This document shows positions 42,331-50,983 of a stretch of 64,000 bases of DNA, in pieces. Position 1 is the stretch's first letter. Each line of letters opens with the position of its first letter. This DNA is from JAJISG01 sp964347325 (lineage in GTDB: Archaea > Thermoplasmatota > Thermoplasmata > RBG-16-68-12 > JAJISG01), in assembly GCA_964347325.1 (NCBI GenBank), contig CAYFYA010000006.1, positions 1 through 64,000 of the forward strand. Reading direction: 5' to 3'. Made by a program: the position numbers and the translations under genes. Under the pieces are notes generated by a model that saw only the letters and a program-made list of their open reading frames with translations, was not told where the DNA came from and did not search any database.

Positions 42331-42756
42331 TCAACCACCTTCAGCATCCCTCCTCGGTCCGATAAGAATGAATTCAATTGCGTCCCCATCTGAGAGGCCC
42401 AGAGTCTGACGGAGGTGGTGATCGCTGATCAGTTCCACGTGGTCCCTTGGGTAGTCGGGCTCATCACCTTGAAATACAATTCCCTGAAAACGCCGAGCAA
42501 TGATCGCCCTGTCGTACCAGAGGCCTTTCCGTCCAGGGACCTCCGGGTCAGGAATTCTCCGCCCGAGCTCCTCCCATCCCACATAGCTCTCGAGGCTTGC
42601 GTCGAAAGCTTCGGGGAGTCGAACATTCAACGTTCCAGGCACGAAATCGAACTCGATGATTCGCTGCAGTACGCCCCTCATACCGGGTTCAGACATGCCC
42701 CTCTCCCCCAGACCTCGTCCGGGGACGACTATCCCACGATAGACTTTCCCAGACAT
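42331..42756 (-). CDS. ribK: CTP-dependent riboflavin kinase
   Basis: 141 residues, the usual length of the archaeal enzyme. GKVYRGIVVPGRGLGERGM gives the Gly-rich N-terminal strand, FDFVPGTLNVRLPEAFD the conserved PGTLN motif, and HVELISDHHLRQTLGLSDGD the C-terminal strand set. It turns riboflavin into FMN with CTP as phosphate donor, typical of archaea. About 105 bp separate it from the O-methyltransferase, so it probably has its own promoter. Confidence 0.88.
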   Translation of the reverse strand: MSGKVYRGIVVPGRGLGERGMSEPGMRGVLQRIIEFDFVPGTLNVRLPEAFDASLESYVGWEELGRRIPDPEVPGRKGLWYDRAIIARRFQGIVFQGDEPDYPRDHVELISDHHLRQTLGLSDGDAIEFILIGPRRDAEGG

Positions 42757-43041
42757 ATTGCAGCGTCGAGAAGATGGGGATAGCTAAGTGACTTCCCCCC
42801 TTCTAGCCTCAGTGAGAGGTCATTTCTCGCCATCGCCGACTTCCTCAAGGCTGGGCTCGCGCACTGCAATGAATCTTCGTGGGCAATTGGACCACCGTCG
42901 TAGCTAGTCCGCCTTCCGTCTCGAGGGCGTGGCCGCCAAAGATGGACTCAGCTCTGAAGGGCCGCATCAGGCACTGTAGGAGTACTTTCATCAACCCCCC
43001 ACGGAAGGTCTCATGCCCCGACCTACGATAGGTGGGGGACC
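42757..43041. other. Intergenic region with a possible gene remnant
   Basis: About 285 bp. From 42811 one plus frame reads SERSFLAIADFLKAGLAHCN and ten further residues to a TAG at 42901, without a start codon. FLKAGL and the following Trp resemble the beginning of MEDS sensory domains. The rest has no recognised content; GGTGGGGG precedes the ATG at 43042. Confidence 0.35.
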
Positions 43042-43485
43042 ATGGTGTACGATGATGTAAAGGACTTCGGGGGTCAGCAGTACACAGGAATGGCAGTCGG
43101 CGGAGAGCACGTCTGGATCTATCCTCATGGCCTCTGGCGAGAGCGCAAGGTTACCCCCGATCGCTGGGAGTTCACTTTCTCCTCCCTGAAGGAGCGGGAG
43201 GGAGAGGCGCCCGAGGGCTCAGGCGCACTGCCAGATACTCAGTATCACTGGTACATCTTGGCACACCAACGTGTGAGAAAGGTCGACAAGGACAGCTACA
43301 CAACCCTCATGGAGGGTGTGAAGTACAAGGTCGCCCATAAGCGACCGCACTGGCTCAGGTGGAGCAGCGAGTATCCTGAGCAGCCAACGGACCGAGAGAG
43401 GCTCATCGTGATCCTGGAGGAGGCTTTAGCTCGTGTGCGGGGGGAGAGTTCGGCGAGAAACCTGGTTTATCTGAAGACTTTCTAG
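43042..43485 (+). CDS. Hypothetical protein
   Basis: 147 residues, rich in aromatic and charged residues (GGEHVWIYPHGLWRERKV, TQYHWYILAHQRVRKVDKDS). No membrane segment or signal. GGTGGGGG lies a few nucleotides before the ATG. The pattern of strands in the first two thirds and a C-terminal helix (RERLIVILEEALARV) suggests a compact soluble domain. No family is recognised. It is followed at about 110 bp by the PLP enzyme, which has its own TATA box. Confidence 0.7.
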   Translation: MVYDDVKDFGGQQYTGMAVGGEHVWIYPHGLWRERKVTPDRWEFTFSSLKEREGEAPEGSGALPDTQYHWYILAHQRVRKVDKDSYTTLMEGVKYKVAHKRPHWLRWSSEYPEQPTDRERLIVILEEALARVRGESSARNLVYLKTF

Positions 43486-43593
43486 GCTACTTTGGTAACC
43501 GGAGCGTTGGTCTTATCGTATGGAACTGTATTGAGAGTCTATAGCAATCTGGAATATAACCACAGCGAGAACGTACCCCGGAAAGGGTCCGAT

Positions 43594-44967
43594 ATGAAGG
43601 CGTCGCATTCCGAAGGCGTCAAGCAGTACCTTGCTAAGGCTGAGGAGTATTTGGCGAGACGCCAGTCCTACAGGGAAAGGGTCAGGCGCATGAAGTTCGA
43701 TACCATCGCCGTCCACGGGATGTACTCCGTCGAGGAGGCTTTCGCCGGCGGCCAGGGTGGTATCATCGAACCCATCTTCCCCTCGACGTCCCAGGCCTAC
43801 AGGGACAGTGACGAGATGGAGGCGGCCTTGTCCTACCTCATCCCGACTTGGTGCTACTCCCGCATCCACAACCCCACGGTCTTCTACCTGGAGGAGACTC
43901 TCTCCCTCCTCGAGTCCTACGGCTCCAAGAAGGACTCGACGGGTCTCTGTACTGCCTCGGGTATGTCGGCCATCAAACAGGCCGTGGAGCCCCTCCTGGC
44001 TCGGACGGGGGAGGGGGATGACTCCATCAACTTCGTATCCTGTGCCAAGGTCTACGGGGGGACCTTCCAGCTTTTCAACGTCAGGATGAGGGAGAGGGGA
44101 GCCCAGGTCCGGTGGGTGACGAGGCCCTGGAAGACGGAGGAGTGGGAGAACCTCACGGACGACAACACCAGGTTCCTCTACGCGGAGATGCCCTCCAACC
44201 CCCAGCAGTCCTGCCTCGACGTGGAGGAGGTAGCCAAGGTGGCCCACGAGAACGAGGTCCCCTTGATCGTCGATGCCACCGTGGCGACCCCAGTCCTCCT
44301 GAGGCCCTTCCTTTACGGTGCCGATATCGTCGTCCACTCCCTCACGAAGACCGTCGGAAGCGGTGGTACGACCGTCGGTGGAGCCATCATCGCCCAGAAA
44401 CCCATCGTTAGCAAGCACCTCTCTGAGGAGGCCAAGGAGGACTACTCCCTCTGGCTCAAGCTCTGGCCCTTCCGAGACTCAGGGCCTTGTATGTCCCCGT
44501 ACTCCGCCTTCTTCCTCCTCAACGACCTGCGAACCCTGCGGGTCAAGGTCGAATGGTACTCTAAGAACACCGCGGAGGTGGCCCGGTTCCTAGCTCAACA
44601 TCCCTTGGTGGAGAGGGTGGACTACCTTGGTCTGGAGAACCATCCGCTGCATGCCTTGGCGTCCAAGTACATGAGGATGGTCGATAGCGAGACACCGATG
44701 TTCGGGCACCTGATATCCTTCAACATCCGGGGGACTGCCCATGACACCAGGCGTTTCTTCGATGCCCTCCAGCACATATTCAGGGCTACAGACCTAGGGC
44801 GCGTGAAGACAGTGGCCACCGTCCCAGCCATCTCCACTCACCTGCAGCAGGGGGAGGAGGGCAGGGAGCTCGCCGGAGTCCCGCCCAACATGGTGCGACT
44901 CTGTGTGGGCGGTGAGCATCCACAGGATGTCATCGACGACCTTGACAGGGCACTCTCGAAGATATAG
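43594..44967 (+). CDS. Cys/Met-metabolism PLP enzyme (cystathionine gamma-synthase/lyase or sulfhydrylase type)
   Basis: 457 residues from ATG 43594. Family marks: FPSTSQAYRD, YSRIHNPTVFYLEETL, TASGMSAI, DATVATPVLLRPFLYGADIV and VHSLTKTVGSGG with the PLP lysine. These enzymes work at the gamma carbon of homoserine derivatives, or split cystathionine or methionine. The exact reaction is not readable. A TATA box (GAATATAACC, centre about 43556) predicts transcript start near 43582; the longer frame to 43492 lies upstream of it. Homoserine dehydrogenase starts 4 nt after its stop, which favours homoserine chemistry. Confidence 0.92.
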   Translation: MKASHSEGVKQYLAKAEEYLARRQSYRERVRRMKFDTIAVHGMYSVEEAFAGGQGGIIEPIFPSTSQAYRDSDEMEAALSYLIPTWCYSRIHNPTVFYLEETLSLLESYGSKKDSTGLCTASGMSAIKQAVEPLLARTGEGDDSINFVSCAKVYGGTFQLFNVRMRERGAQVRWVTRPWKTEEWENLTDDNTRFLYAEMPSNPQQSCLDVEEVAKVAHENEVPLIVDATVATPVLLRPFLYGADIVVHSLTKTVGSGGTTVGGAIIAQKPIVSKHLSEEAKEDYSLWLKLWPFRDSGPCMSPYSAFFLLNDLRTLRVKVEWYSKNTAEVARFLAQHPLVERVDYLGLENHPLHALASKYMRMVDSETPMFGHLISFNIRGTAHDTRRFFDALQHIFRATDLGRVKTVATVPAISTHLQQGEEGRELAGVPPNMVRLCVGGEHPQDVIDDLDRALSKI

Positions 44968-44970
44968 ACG

Positions 44971-46005
44971 ATGGAGGGTCGCATGAGACTGCTCTTCATC
45001 GGGTTCGGAACGGTAGGCCAGGGCCTAGCTGAGTTGTTGATCGAGAAGAGAGATTTGCTGTCCAGAGACTATGGCCTGGACTTCTCCGTAGTCGGAATCT
45101 CCGATAAGATAAAGGGCAGTGTCTACAGCCCACGGGGCATCGACCTCACGAAGGCCCTCGAAGTGGTATCCACTGGTGGCAACCTCTCGAGCCTCCAGGA
45201 CCTCGCCTTCTCGGGCGACGCGCCGAACATGATCCAGGAGGCGGAGGCGGACGTGATGGTGGAAGTCACCTATACCGACCTGAAGACAGCCGAGCCAGCC
45301 ACGACGCACATAAGGACCGCCCTTGAGCGGGGTATGCATGTAGTCACGAGCAACAAGGGACCGCCAGCCCTTCACCATCGAGAGCTGAAAGCCCTAGCGG
45401 ACAGGGTCGGAGTGAGGTTTCTCTTCGAGGGCACCGTCATGAGCGGGACCCCGCTCCTCAACCTCATCAGAGAGAACCTGGCGGGATGCGAGATCAGCGA
45501 GGTCAAAGGGATCCTGAATGGTACGACCAACTACATCCTCACCCGGATGGAAGAGGGGCTATCCTACGAGGCGGCCCTAGAGAGAGCCCAGGAGCTGGGG
45601 TATGCCGAAGCGGTACCCGATGCGGACGTCCTAGGGTGGGACGCCCTGGCGAAAGTCACCATCCTCGCCAACGTCGTCTTCGGGGAGGCCCTGAAGCCCT
45701 TCGACAATCCGTGTAAGGGGATCACGGAGATCACGCCTGAGGACGTCGCAGCGGCAAGGGAACGCGGGAGGCGCTTCAAGCTCATCGGAAGGGTTTGGAG
45801 GGAGGGCAACAGTGTGAAGGCCTCCGTAGCACCCGAGGAGGTTGAGCTCACACATCCACTGGCTAGCGTCAGCGGAGCCACGAATGCTCTGACCATCTCC
45901 ACAGACGACTTGGGCGATGTCACCATCGTAGGTCCTGGAGCGGGGAGGCGGGCGACGGGATATAGCATCCTCATAGACCTGATCAGCATTGGAGGTAGGC
46001 AATGA
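44971..46005 (+). CDS. hom: Homoserine dehydrogenase
   Basis: 344 residues. The NAD(P) fold starts MRLLFIGFGTVGQGLAELL (ATG 44983 is an equally good start). VVTSNKGPPAL carries the conserved Lys; DADVLGWDALAKVTILANVV is the catalytic D-x2-G-x-D-x4-K region; GILNGTTNYILTRM is the family's NGTTN motif. It interconverts aspartate semialdehyde and homoserine. No ACT regulatory domain is present, so feedback control by threonine is not expected. It overlaps the aldehyde dehydrogenase gene by 4 nt (ATGA). Confidence 0.95.
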   Translation: MEGRMRLLFIGFGTVGQGLAELLIEKRDLLSRDYGLDFSVVGISDKIKGSVYSPRGIDLTKALEVVSTGGNLSSLQDLAFSGDAPNMIQEAEADVMVEVTYTDLKTAEPATTHIRTALERGMHVVTSNKGPPALHHRELKALADRVGVRFLFEGTVMSGTPLLNLIRENLAGCEISEVKGILNGTTNYILTRMEEGLSYEAALERAQELGYAEAVPDADVLGWDALAKVTILANVVFGEALKPFDNPCKGITEITPEDVAAARERGRRFKLIGRVWREGNSVKASVAPEEVELTHPLASVSGATNALTISTDDLGDVTIVGPGAGRRATGYSILIDLISIGGRQ

Positions 46006-47423
46006 AGATGCTCCTGGGAGGGGAGTGGGTCGATCGTGATAGGACCATCGAGGTAACGGACCCCTACGACGACTCCTTGGTTGATACGGTCCCTCAGGCG
46101 ACCGTGGAGGATGTTCATGTCGCCTTCGACCACGCTCAGAGAGGCTTCGAGACGGCAAGGAAGATGGGCGTCTACGAGAGGGGCGAGGTACTCCGCAGGA
46201 CAGCGGAGATCGTCCGAGGCGATCTGGAGGAGTTCGCCAGGCTCATCGCTCGTGAAGGATCGAAGACCATCCGCGAGGCACGCAAGGAAGCGGAACGCTG
46301 CGTCAACACCCTGACTGTGAGCGCGGAGGAGGCCAAGAGAATCATGGGGGAGACCATACCCTTCGACTCCTTCCCCGGTGGGGAGAACCGCAGAGGGTTC
46401 TACTACCGCTTTCCCATCGGCGTCGTGCTTGCCATCACGCCCTTCAACGACCCGTTGAACCTCGTTGCCCATAAGCTGGGGCCAGCCTTCGCGGCCGGCA
46501 ACTCTGTCGTGCTCAAGCCTGCTACGGTCACACCCCTCTCAGCCCTCAAGCTAGCCAGTGCCTTCTTGGAGGCAGGACTGCCGCCTCTCGGTCTGCAGGT
46601 GATCACGGGCGCCGGCTCGGAGATCGGAGATGCTCTAGTCAAGGATGAGAGGGCGAGAATGATCTCCTTCACAGGCGGCGTGGAAACGGGTGAACGCATC
46701 GCCAGGATAGCGGGGATCAAGAAGCTCGGGATGGAGCTGGGTTCCAACTCTCCCGTCATCGTGTGGAAGGACGCGGACTTGGAGATGGCGGTGGAGTCCT
46801 GCCTTTCGGGCGCCTTCTGGGCTGCTGGCCAGAACTGCTTGGGCGTTCAGCGCCTCTACGTCCACGGGGACCTCTACGACGCCTTCAGGGAGGACTTCGT
46901 GAAGAGAACCTCTCAGTACCGCATCGGTGACAAGCTCAGGGAAGAGACGGACATGGGGCCCATGATAACGAAGGAGGAGGCGAAACGGGTTGAGGCCTGG
47001 ATCGAGGAGGCTACCAAGATGGGCGCCCAGGTCCTGACAGGTGGGAAACGCGAAGGGGCGCTAGTGGAGCCGACAGTTTTGGAGAGAGTCCCCGAGACCG
47101 CGAAGATTCACCGAAAGGAGGTGTTCGGCCCCACCGTCAACCTCTACCCGGTTTCGGACCTAGAAGAGGCTCTCGCCAAGGCCAATTCGCTCCCCTACGG
47201 CCTCCACGCTGCCTTCTTCACTAAGAGCGTCGACGTGGCCTTCAAGGCGGCTTATGGTCTGGACTGTGGCGGCGTCATGATCAACGACTCCACGGATTAC
47301 AGGCTGGACTCGATGCCCTTCGGCGGAGTCAAGTCCTCTGGACTCGGGAGGGAAGGGATCAAATTCGCCCTTCAGGAGATGACAGAACCCAAGGTCGTTT
47401 GCTTCAACCTCACACAGTCGTGA
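46002..47423 (+). CDS. Aldehyde dehydrogenase family protein
   Basis: 473 residues with the full ALDH layout: TPFNDPLNLVAHKLGPAFAA and NSVVLKPATVTPLSALKLA for the cofactor, MELGSNSPVIV with the general-base Glu, FWAAGQNCLGVQRLYV with the nucleophilic Cys, and MPFGGVKSSGLGREG near the end. It resembles archaeal lactaldehyde and non-phosphorylating glyceraldehyde-3-phosphate dehydrogenases; the substrate is uncertain. Its tight coupling to homoserine dehydrogenase and a PLP enzyme hints at an amino-acid-derived aldehyde. Confidence 0.92.
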   Translation: MKMLLGGEWVDRDRTIEVTDPYDDSLVDTVPQATVEDVHVAFDHAQRGFETARKMGVYERGEVLRRTAEIVRGDLEEFARLIAREGSKTIREARKEAERCVNTLTVSAEEAKRIMGETIPFDSFPGGENRRGFYYRFPIGVVLAITPFNDPLNLVAHKLGPAFAAGNSVVLKPATVTPLSALKLASAFLEAGLPPLGLQVITGAGSEIGDALVKDERARMISFTGGVETGERIARIAGIKKLGMELGSNSPVIVWKDADLEMAVESCLSGAFWAAGQNCLGVQRLYVHGDLYDAFREDFVKRTSQYRIGDKLREETDMGPMITKEEAKRVEAWIEEATKMGAQVLTGGKREGALVEPTVLERVPETAKIHRKEVFGPTVNLYPVSDLEEALAKANSLPYGLHAAFFTKSVDVAFKAAYGLDCGGVMINDSTDYRLDSMPFGGVKSSGLGREGIKFALQEMTEPKVVCFNLTQS

Positions 47424-47507
47424 CCCGCTACCGCAACCCAGCTCTGAATAGCGAGACCGCGTGAGGCTGGGGCCTCGAAGTGTTTCGAGAGCTCTTGCTT
47501 CCCATCC

Positions 47508-47963
47508 TCACTGGCGGGATGCGCGCCACTCTTCGTACGGGGGGACCTCCTCTCCCACCACGTACAGGAAGTGATAACACCCCATCTCGCCAAGAAACTT
47601 GAACTGCGCTCGCAAGCTCCTCACAATCGCGTCGTAGTCGTGTCGCGATCGCAGGTAGTTCTTGAACCCGCCATACTCCTTGTCCAGCTCGATCATTTTA
47701 CGGGCGTTATGGACGATGGCCTCGAGCTTCCGGCGGTTCCGGATGACCCGCTTGTCCCCAACAAGGCGCTCGATGTCATCCTCGGCGAAACGTGCCACCC
47801 TCCCGACGTTGAACCTCTCCATAGCGGCTTTGATATCGGGCCACTTCCTTTCGATCACCTTCCACGAGATCCCTGTCTGGAACACGGACTTGCTCATGAC
47901 CTCCAGGTAGTCGTCGAGGGAGCGTGGCGAAACGCGTGCTGGTGCGGTGTGCTCTTCTGCCAT
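47508..47963 (-). CDS. TAG-like DNA glycosylase superfamily protein, lacking zinc ligands
   Basis: 151 residues. SVFQTGISWKVIERKWPDIK, FAEDDIERLVGDKRVIRNRR and KLEAIVHNARKM match the helical core of 3-methyladenine glycosylase I. The N-terminal Cys/His pair and the C-terminal His-x3-Cys zinc site of true TAG are missing; the protein ends at VPPYEEW. It is likely a divergent repair enzyme or a base-binding relative. A proper TAG is encoded 1.4 kb away. Confidence 0.8.
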   Translation of the reverse strand: MAEEHTAPARVSPRSLDDYLEVMSKSVFQTGISWKVIERKWPDIKAAMERFNVGRVARFAEDDIERLVGDKRVIRNRRKLEAIVHNARKMIELDKEYGGFKNYLRSRHDYDAIVRSLRAQFKFLGEMGCYHFLYVVGEEVPPYEEWRASRQ

Positions 47964-48008
47964 CTTCTCATCATCCGACCCGCGGGCTTTAAGGGTTACC
48001 CGATAGCC

Positions 48009-48275
48009 TCACCACGATTGGGCGAGTCCCGATACGCGATATGGGTAAAGCTCGGTCCTCATAATCCCCGATTCAACTGCGGGATCGCGTTCCATTATCC
48101 TGCGTGCTTCCCCAATATCCTTCGCCCGAAAGATCACCACGCCGAAGCTGCCCTCATCAGAAACCTGAGTACGTCCGAAGACGAGGACGGTTCCCTGTTC
48201 AGTAAGCCCCTTCAGGTAAGCAGCATGTCGAGCTAGGATCTCCTCCTCACTAGAGTTGGGGCCCTTACTCACCAT
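48009..48275 (-). CDS. YCII-domain protein
   Basis: 88 residues with the ferredoxin-like YCII pattern: ILARHAAYLKGLTEQGTVLV, FGRTQVSDEGSFGVVIFRA and RRIMERDPAVESGI. The conserved His in the first helix and the Asp of ERDP are present. YCII proteins are small, probably enzymatic, and of unclear role. It sits 45 nt before the TAG-like gene on the same strand, possibly in one unit. Confidence 0.85.
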   Translation of the reverse strand: MVSKGPNSSEEEILARHAAYLKGLTEQGTVLVFGRTQVSDEGSFGVVIFRAKDIGEARRIMERDPAVESGIMRTELYPYRVSGLAQSW

Positions 48276-48346
48276 CTCAGGGCGGGTGGCCCTGATGCTG
48301 TAGAGTTACTCCATGGGATTCGTCATTTCGAGTGGGCTTCGCGCGC

Positions 48347-48766
48347 TCAAGGTTCAGGAGGCTCATAGTGGGCCGGATGGTATACGGCTTGGAGCTCGTT
48401 TCGATCCGGATCCAGGAAGTTGGCGACAATACCGCCCCATGGCTGTGCTTCAGGTTCGTCTGTGAACGTGATCCCGTGTTCCTTCAGGCGCGATGCAAAG
48501 GCGTCCATATCCTCCACCTCGAGGACGATGCCCGTTCGAGTGACGCCGCCCTCCCCAGGTTCCCACTCATGCACCGACATTCCTATCTTGCAAAGGGGCT
48601 CCTCCGGGCCCACCTCAATCCAGTTGAAGTCACGGGCCTCAAGCTGCACCGGAAATCCGAGGATATCCCTGTAGAACTCCAACGCTCTGTCGAAGTCCGT
48701 AACCCGGATTGCGGACACCCAGACCCGTTTCGCCAACCCCTTCTCCTTCTCCGAACCTTCCTTCAT
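48347..48766 (-). CDS. VOC/glyoxalase superfamily protein
   Basis: 139 residues from ATG 48766 behind GGAGCGAAGG. RVTDFDRALEFYRDILGFPV opens a single VOC module; GIVLEVEDMDAFASRLKEHG and ANFLDPDRNELQAVY close it, with the metal-type Glu (NELQ) present. Possible roles are dioxygenase, drug binding or detoxification. Divergent from an HxlR-type regulator with a palindromic operator between them, so induced expression by a stress compound is likely. Confidence 0.88.
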   Translation of the reverse strand: MKEGSEKEKGLAKRVWVSAIRVTDFDRALEFYRDILGFPVQLEARDFNWIEVGPEEPLCKIGMSVHEWEPGEGGVTRTGIVLEVEDMDAFASRLKEHGITFTDEPEAQPWGGIVANFLDPDRNELQAVYHPAHYEPPEP

Positions 48767-48802
48767 CCTTCGCTCCTGTGAGTGCGATTCCCACAAGTTT
48801 GA

Positions 48803-48815
48803 TATACAAAGTATA
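48803..48815. promoter_or_regulatory. Probable HxlR operator
   Basis: TATAC-AAA-GTATA, a perfect inverted repeat between the divergent VOC and HxlR genes. It overlaps the minus-strand TATA-like GTATATCAA and lies next to the plus-strand TATA box GTATATATAA (48816-48825), so one bound dimer could shut both promoters. Confidence 0.6.
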
Positions 48816-48855
48816 GTATATATAACCGAAGGGAAGCGGAGTATAGCGTGATAGT

Positions 48856-49320
48856 ATGGCCTGGGAAGAAGGCGACCAAGCGGAGCCGATAGTGCCTGAA
48901 GTCCCCTTTGAATCGTGTCCCATCAGGGCGAGCCTTGGAATTCTGGGTCGAAAGTGGGCCTGTCTAGTCCTGAGAGACGTGGCTTTCTTCGGCGAGATGA
49001 CTTTCAGTGGAATCCTTCGTAACAACCCCGGAATGACCCCGAGGATTCTTTCGATGCGCCTTCGCGAGCTGCGGGAGGAGGAGCTCGTGGAGCGCCTCGA
49101 GGATCCAGCAAATCCGAGATCCGTCCACTATCGTCTGACGGATAAGGGAAGGGATGCCATACCTGTCCTAACATCGCTGATTCAGTACGGCATCCGGCAT
49201 CACGCGAACCGTGTGTTCGCAGACAAGAAGCCTAGGGAGTTGAGCGAAGTATTTCCAGGGCACCAGACCACTATGCTCGGAAGTCTGGCACCTTATGCAG
49301 AGGCGGAGAGAGTTCGCTAG
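48856..49320 (+). CDS. HxlR-family winged-helix regulator
   Basis: 154 residues. CPIRASLGILGRKWACLVLR is the HxlR signature with a redox-suited Cys at its start; FSGILRNNPGMTPRILSMRL is the recognition region; LTDKGRDAIPVL ends the wing. HxlR proteins sense aldehydes, quinones or oxidants and usually control a divergent neighbour, here the VOC protein. A TATA box about 33 bp before the ATG gives a short leader. Confidence 0.92.
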   Translation: MAWEEGDQAEPIVPEVPFESCPIRASLGILGRKWACLVLRDVAFFGEMTFSGILRNNPGMTPRILSMRLRELREEELVERLEDPANPRSVHYRLTDKGRDAIPVLTSLIQYGIRHHANRVFADKKPRELSEVFPGHQTTMLGSLAPYAEAERVR

Positions 49321-49367
49321 CAGACGTCTTGGGACTACCCGGACGGCTCGGGGCGTGGGGGGGCGGC

Positions 49368-49946
49368 CTAGACCTCCTCATACCTAAAACAGTCAACCAG
49401 ATGGTCGTTGACCATCCCGACCGCTTGCATGAAGGCGTAGCAGATTGTGGGGCCGACGAACTTAAACCCACGAGCTCGCAGCTTCTTGCTCATCCTCTCC
49501 GAAATCGCTGTCTTAGACGGCAGCTCGGACAATGATCTGAAGACGTTCTTGATAGGAGACCGGTCCACAAAACGCCAGATGTATTGGTCGAAGGAGCCGA
49601 CCTCCTTCACTAGTTTTTGGACCTGTCGAGCGTTCTCGATGGCAGCCGATATCTTGAGTCGGTTGCGGATGATACCTGGGTCTGACACTAGGCGATCGAC
49701 GTCTGCGTCAGTGTACTCCATCACGAGTTCGTAGTTGAAGTCGTCGAAGGCAACCCGATAGTTTTCCCGCTTCCTCAAGACGGTCTCCCAGCTGAGTCCC
49801 GCTTGGGCGCCTTCGAGGACAAGGAGTTCGTAGAGTTTCCGATCGTCGTGTTCCGGAACCCCCCATTCGCGGTCGTGGTACTCGAGGATCAGAGTGTTCT
49901 CGATGGCCCACGGGCATCTCCTGAGTGGTTCTCCCAGATCGAACAC
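49368..49946 (-). CDS. tag: DNA-3-methyladenine glycosylase I
   Basis: 192 residues. RRCPWAIENTLILEYHDREW carries the first zinc Cys and His and the catalytic-pocket motif HDREWGVP; QAGLSWETVLRKRENYRVAF and VNDHLVDCFRY complete it with the last His and Cys. It removes 3-methyladenine from alkylated DNA. The enzyme is widespread in bacteria and sparse in archaea, so transfer is likely. It converges with the HxlR gene across about 47 bp. Confidence 0.95.
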   Translation of the reverse strand: MFDLGEPLRRCPWAIENTLILEYHDREWGVPEHDDRKLYELLVLEGAQAGLSWETVLRKRENYRVAFDDFNYELVMEYTDADVDRLVSDPGIIRNRLKISAAIENARQVQKLVKEVGSFDQYIWRFVDRSPIKNVFRSLSELPSKTAISERMSKKLRARGFKFVGPTICYAFMQAVGMVNDHLVDCFRYEEV

Positions 49947-50046
49947 CTCACGTTAGTCTCACGGTATCCACAGCCCTCAGAGAGGGCGCTCGCTTTCGAG
50001 GGATGTCGGCCGTGGCGGTCGGTTGGAGGACTTCCGTGCCGAGGGC

Positions 50047-50331
50047 CTATCTCAGGGCCTCGACGAATCGCTCGGTGGGGACGGCCGCCATGGTCTCGGC
50101 TGTGAGGCCACCCATAACGGCGATCTGGGCACTAATCTTCATCATGGTGATATCGTCCGGGGCCTCCACCACAGCGACGAAGTCGTAGGATCCCAGAGTT
50201 GAGTAGGACTGAAGAACCTTCCCCCCATTCTCCTCTATGATCTTGCGAGCTACCTCGTGCAGGGACTCTCCCTCCTTCAGGCGCTTCCTTCCCTCGCTAG
50301 TCAACCGAATCAGCCTAACATAAGTCGGCAT
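50047..50331 (-). CDS. GYD-domain protein
   Basis: 94 residues from ATG 50331 (MPTYVRLIRLTSEGRKRLKE). LGSYDFVAVVEAPDD holds the GYD-type motif with S in place of the second G context, and MKISAQIAVMGGLTAETMAA closes the ferredoxin-like fold. Function of the family is unknown. TATA-like TTTTAAGGAC (about 50369-50378) fits this start; the frame open to 50445 lies upstream of it. Confidence 0.85.
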   Translation of the reverse strand: MPTYVRLIRLTSEGRKRLKEGESLHEVARKIIEENGGKVLQSYSTLGSYDFVAVVEAPDDITMMKISAQIAVMGGLTAETMAAVPTERFVEALR

Positions 50332-50443
50332 AGTACACCTCCAGTGCGAGTCGTGACCTGTGGGGTCCTTAAAAGGATTTGCCAAGCCGCCGTCGCGAAG
50401 ATGATATAGTCGAGGAGGGACCATTGCGTCCTCGCGATTGGCC

Positions 50444-50974
50444 ATGGGAGTGGGTAGTCAGGAACCCGCGTCGATGCACCTACGGCCTCCCCCCAAGCCT
50501 GTAGGGGTGCAGCGGCTGCTCCTCAGATTGCCGATCTACCTCTACAAACTCGGACTCGGATTCCTGCTAGGGAGGAGGTTCCTGCTCCTGCGCCACCGAG
50601 GACGGAAGACGGGGCGCATTCAAAGCACAGTCCTGGAGGTCATCAGACACGACCCCTCCACGGAAGAGAGCTTCGTCGTCTCAGCCTGGGGGAGGAGCGC
50701 CGATTGGTATCGGAACATCAAGGAGACGCAGCCTGTGAAGGTGCAAACAGGCTCGCACCGGTATGTCCCCGTGCTGAGGTTTCTTACCCCTGAGGAAGGA
50801 TATGTAGAACTCACAGACTACGAGATGCGACACCCAAGGGCTGCCCGCGTTCTCCTTGGGCTCGTCGGTCTCGCTCACGATGGATCCGAAGAGGGGAGGC
50901 GGAAGCTTGCCTCCCTGCTACCGGTGGTGTCCTTCCGACCTGCGAGGGAACCCTCGGACGAGGGATTCCAGTAG
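50444..50974 (+). CDS. Deazaflavin (F420)-dependent nitroreductase-like protein
   Basis: 176 residues. FLLLRHRGRKTGRIQSTVLE is the phosphate-binding strand of the Ddn/FDOR-B type split-barrel family; SFVVSAWGRSADWYRNIKET is the next conserved segment. Members reduce quinones or other small molecules with F420H2. The start is uncertain: ATG 50438, 50444 or 50474 all fit. It is divergent from the GYD gene. Confidence 0.85.
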   Translation: MGVGSQEPASMHLRPPPKPVGVQRLLLRLPIYLYKLGLGFLLGRRFLLLRHRGRKTGRIQSTVLEVIRHDPSTEESFVVSAWGRSADWYRNIKETQPVKVQTGSHRYVPVLRFLTPEEGYVELTDYEMRHPRAARVLLGLVGLAHDGSEEGRRKLASLLPVVSFRPAREPSDEGFQ

Positions 50975-50983
50975 CGCTGCTCA

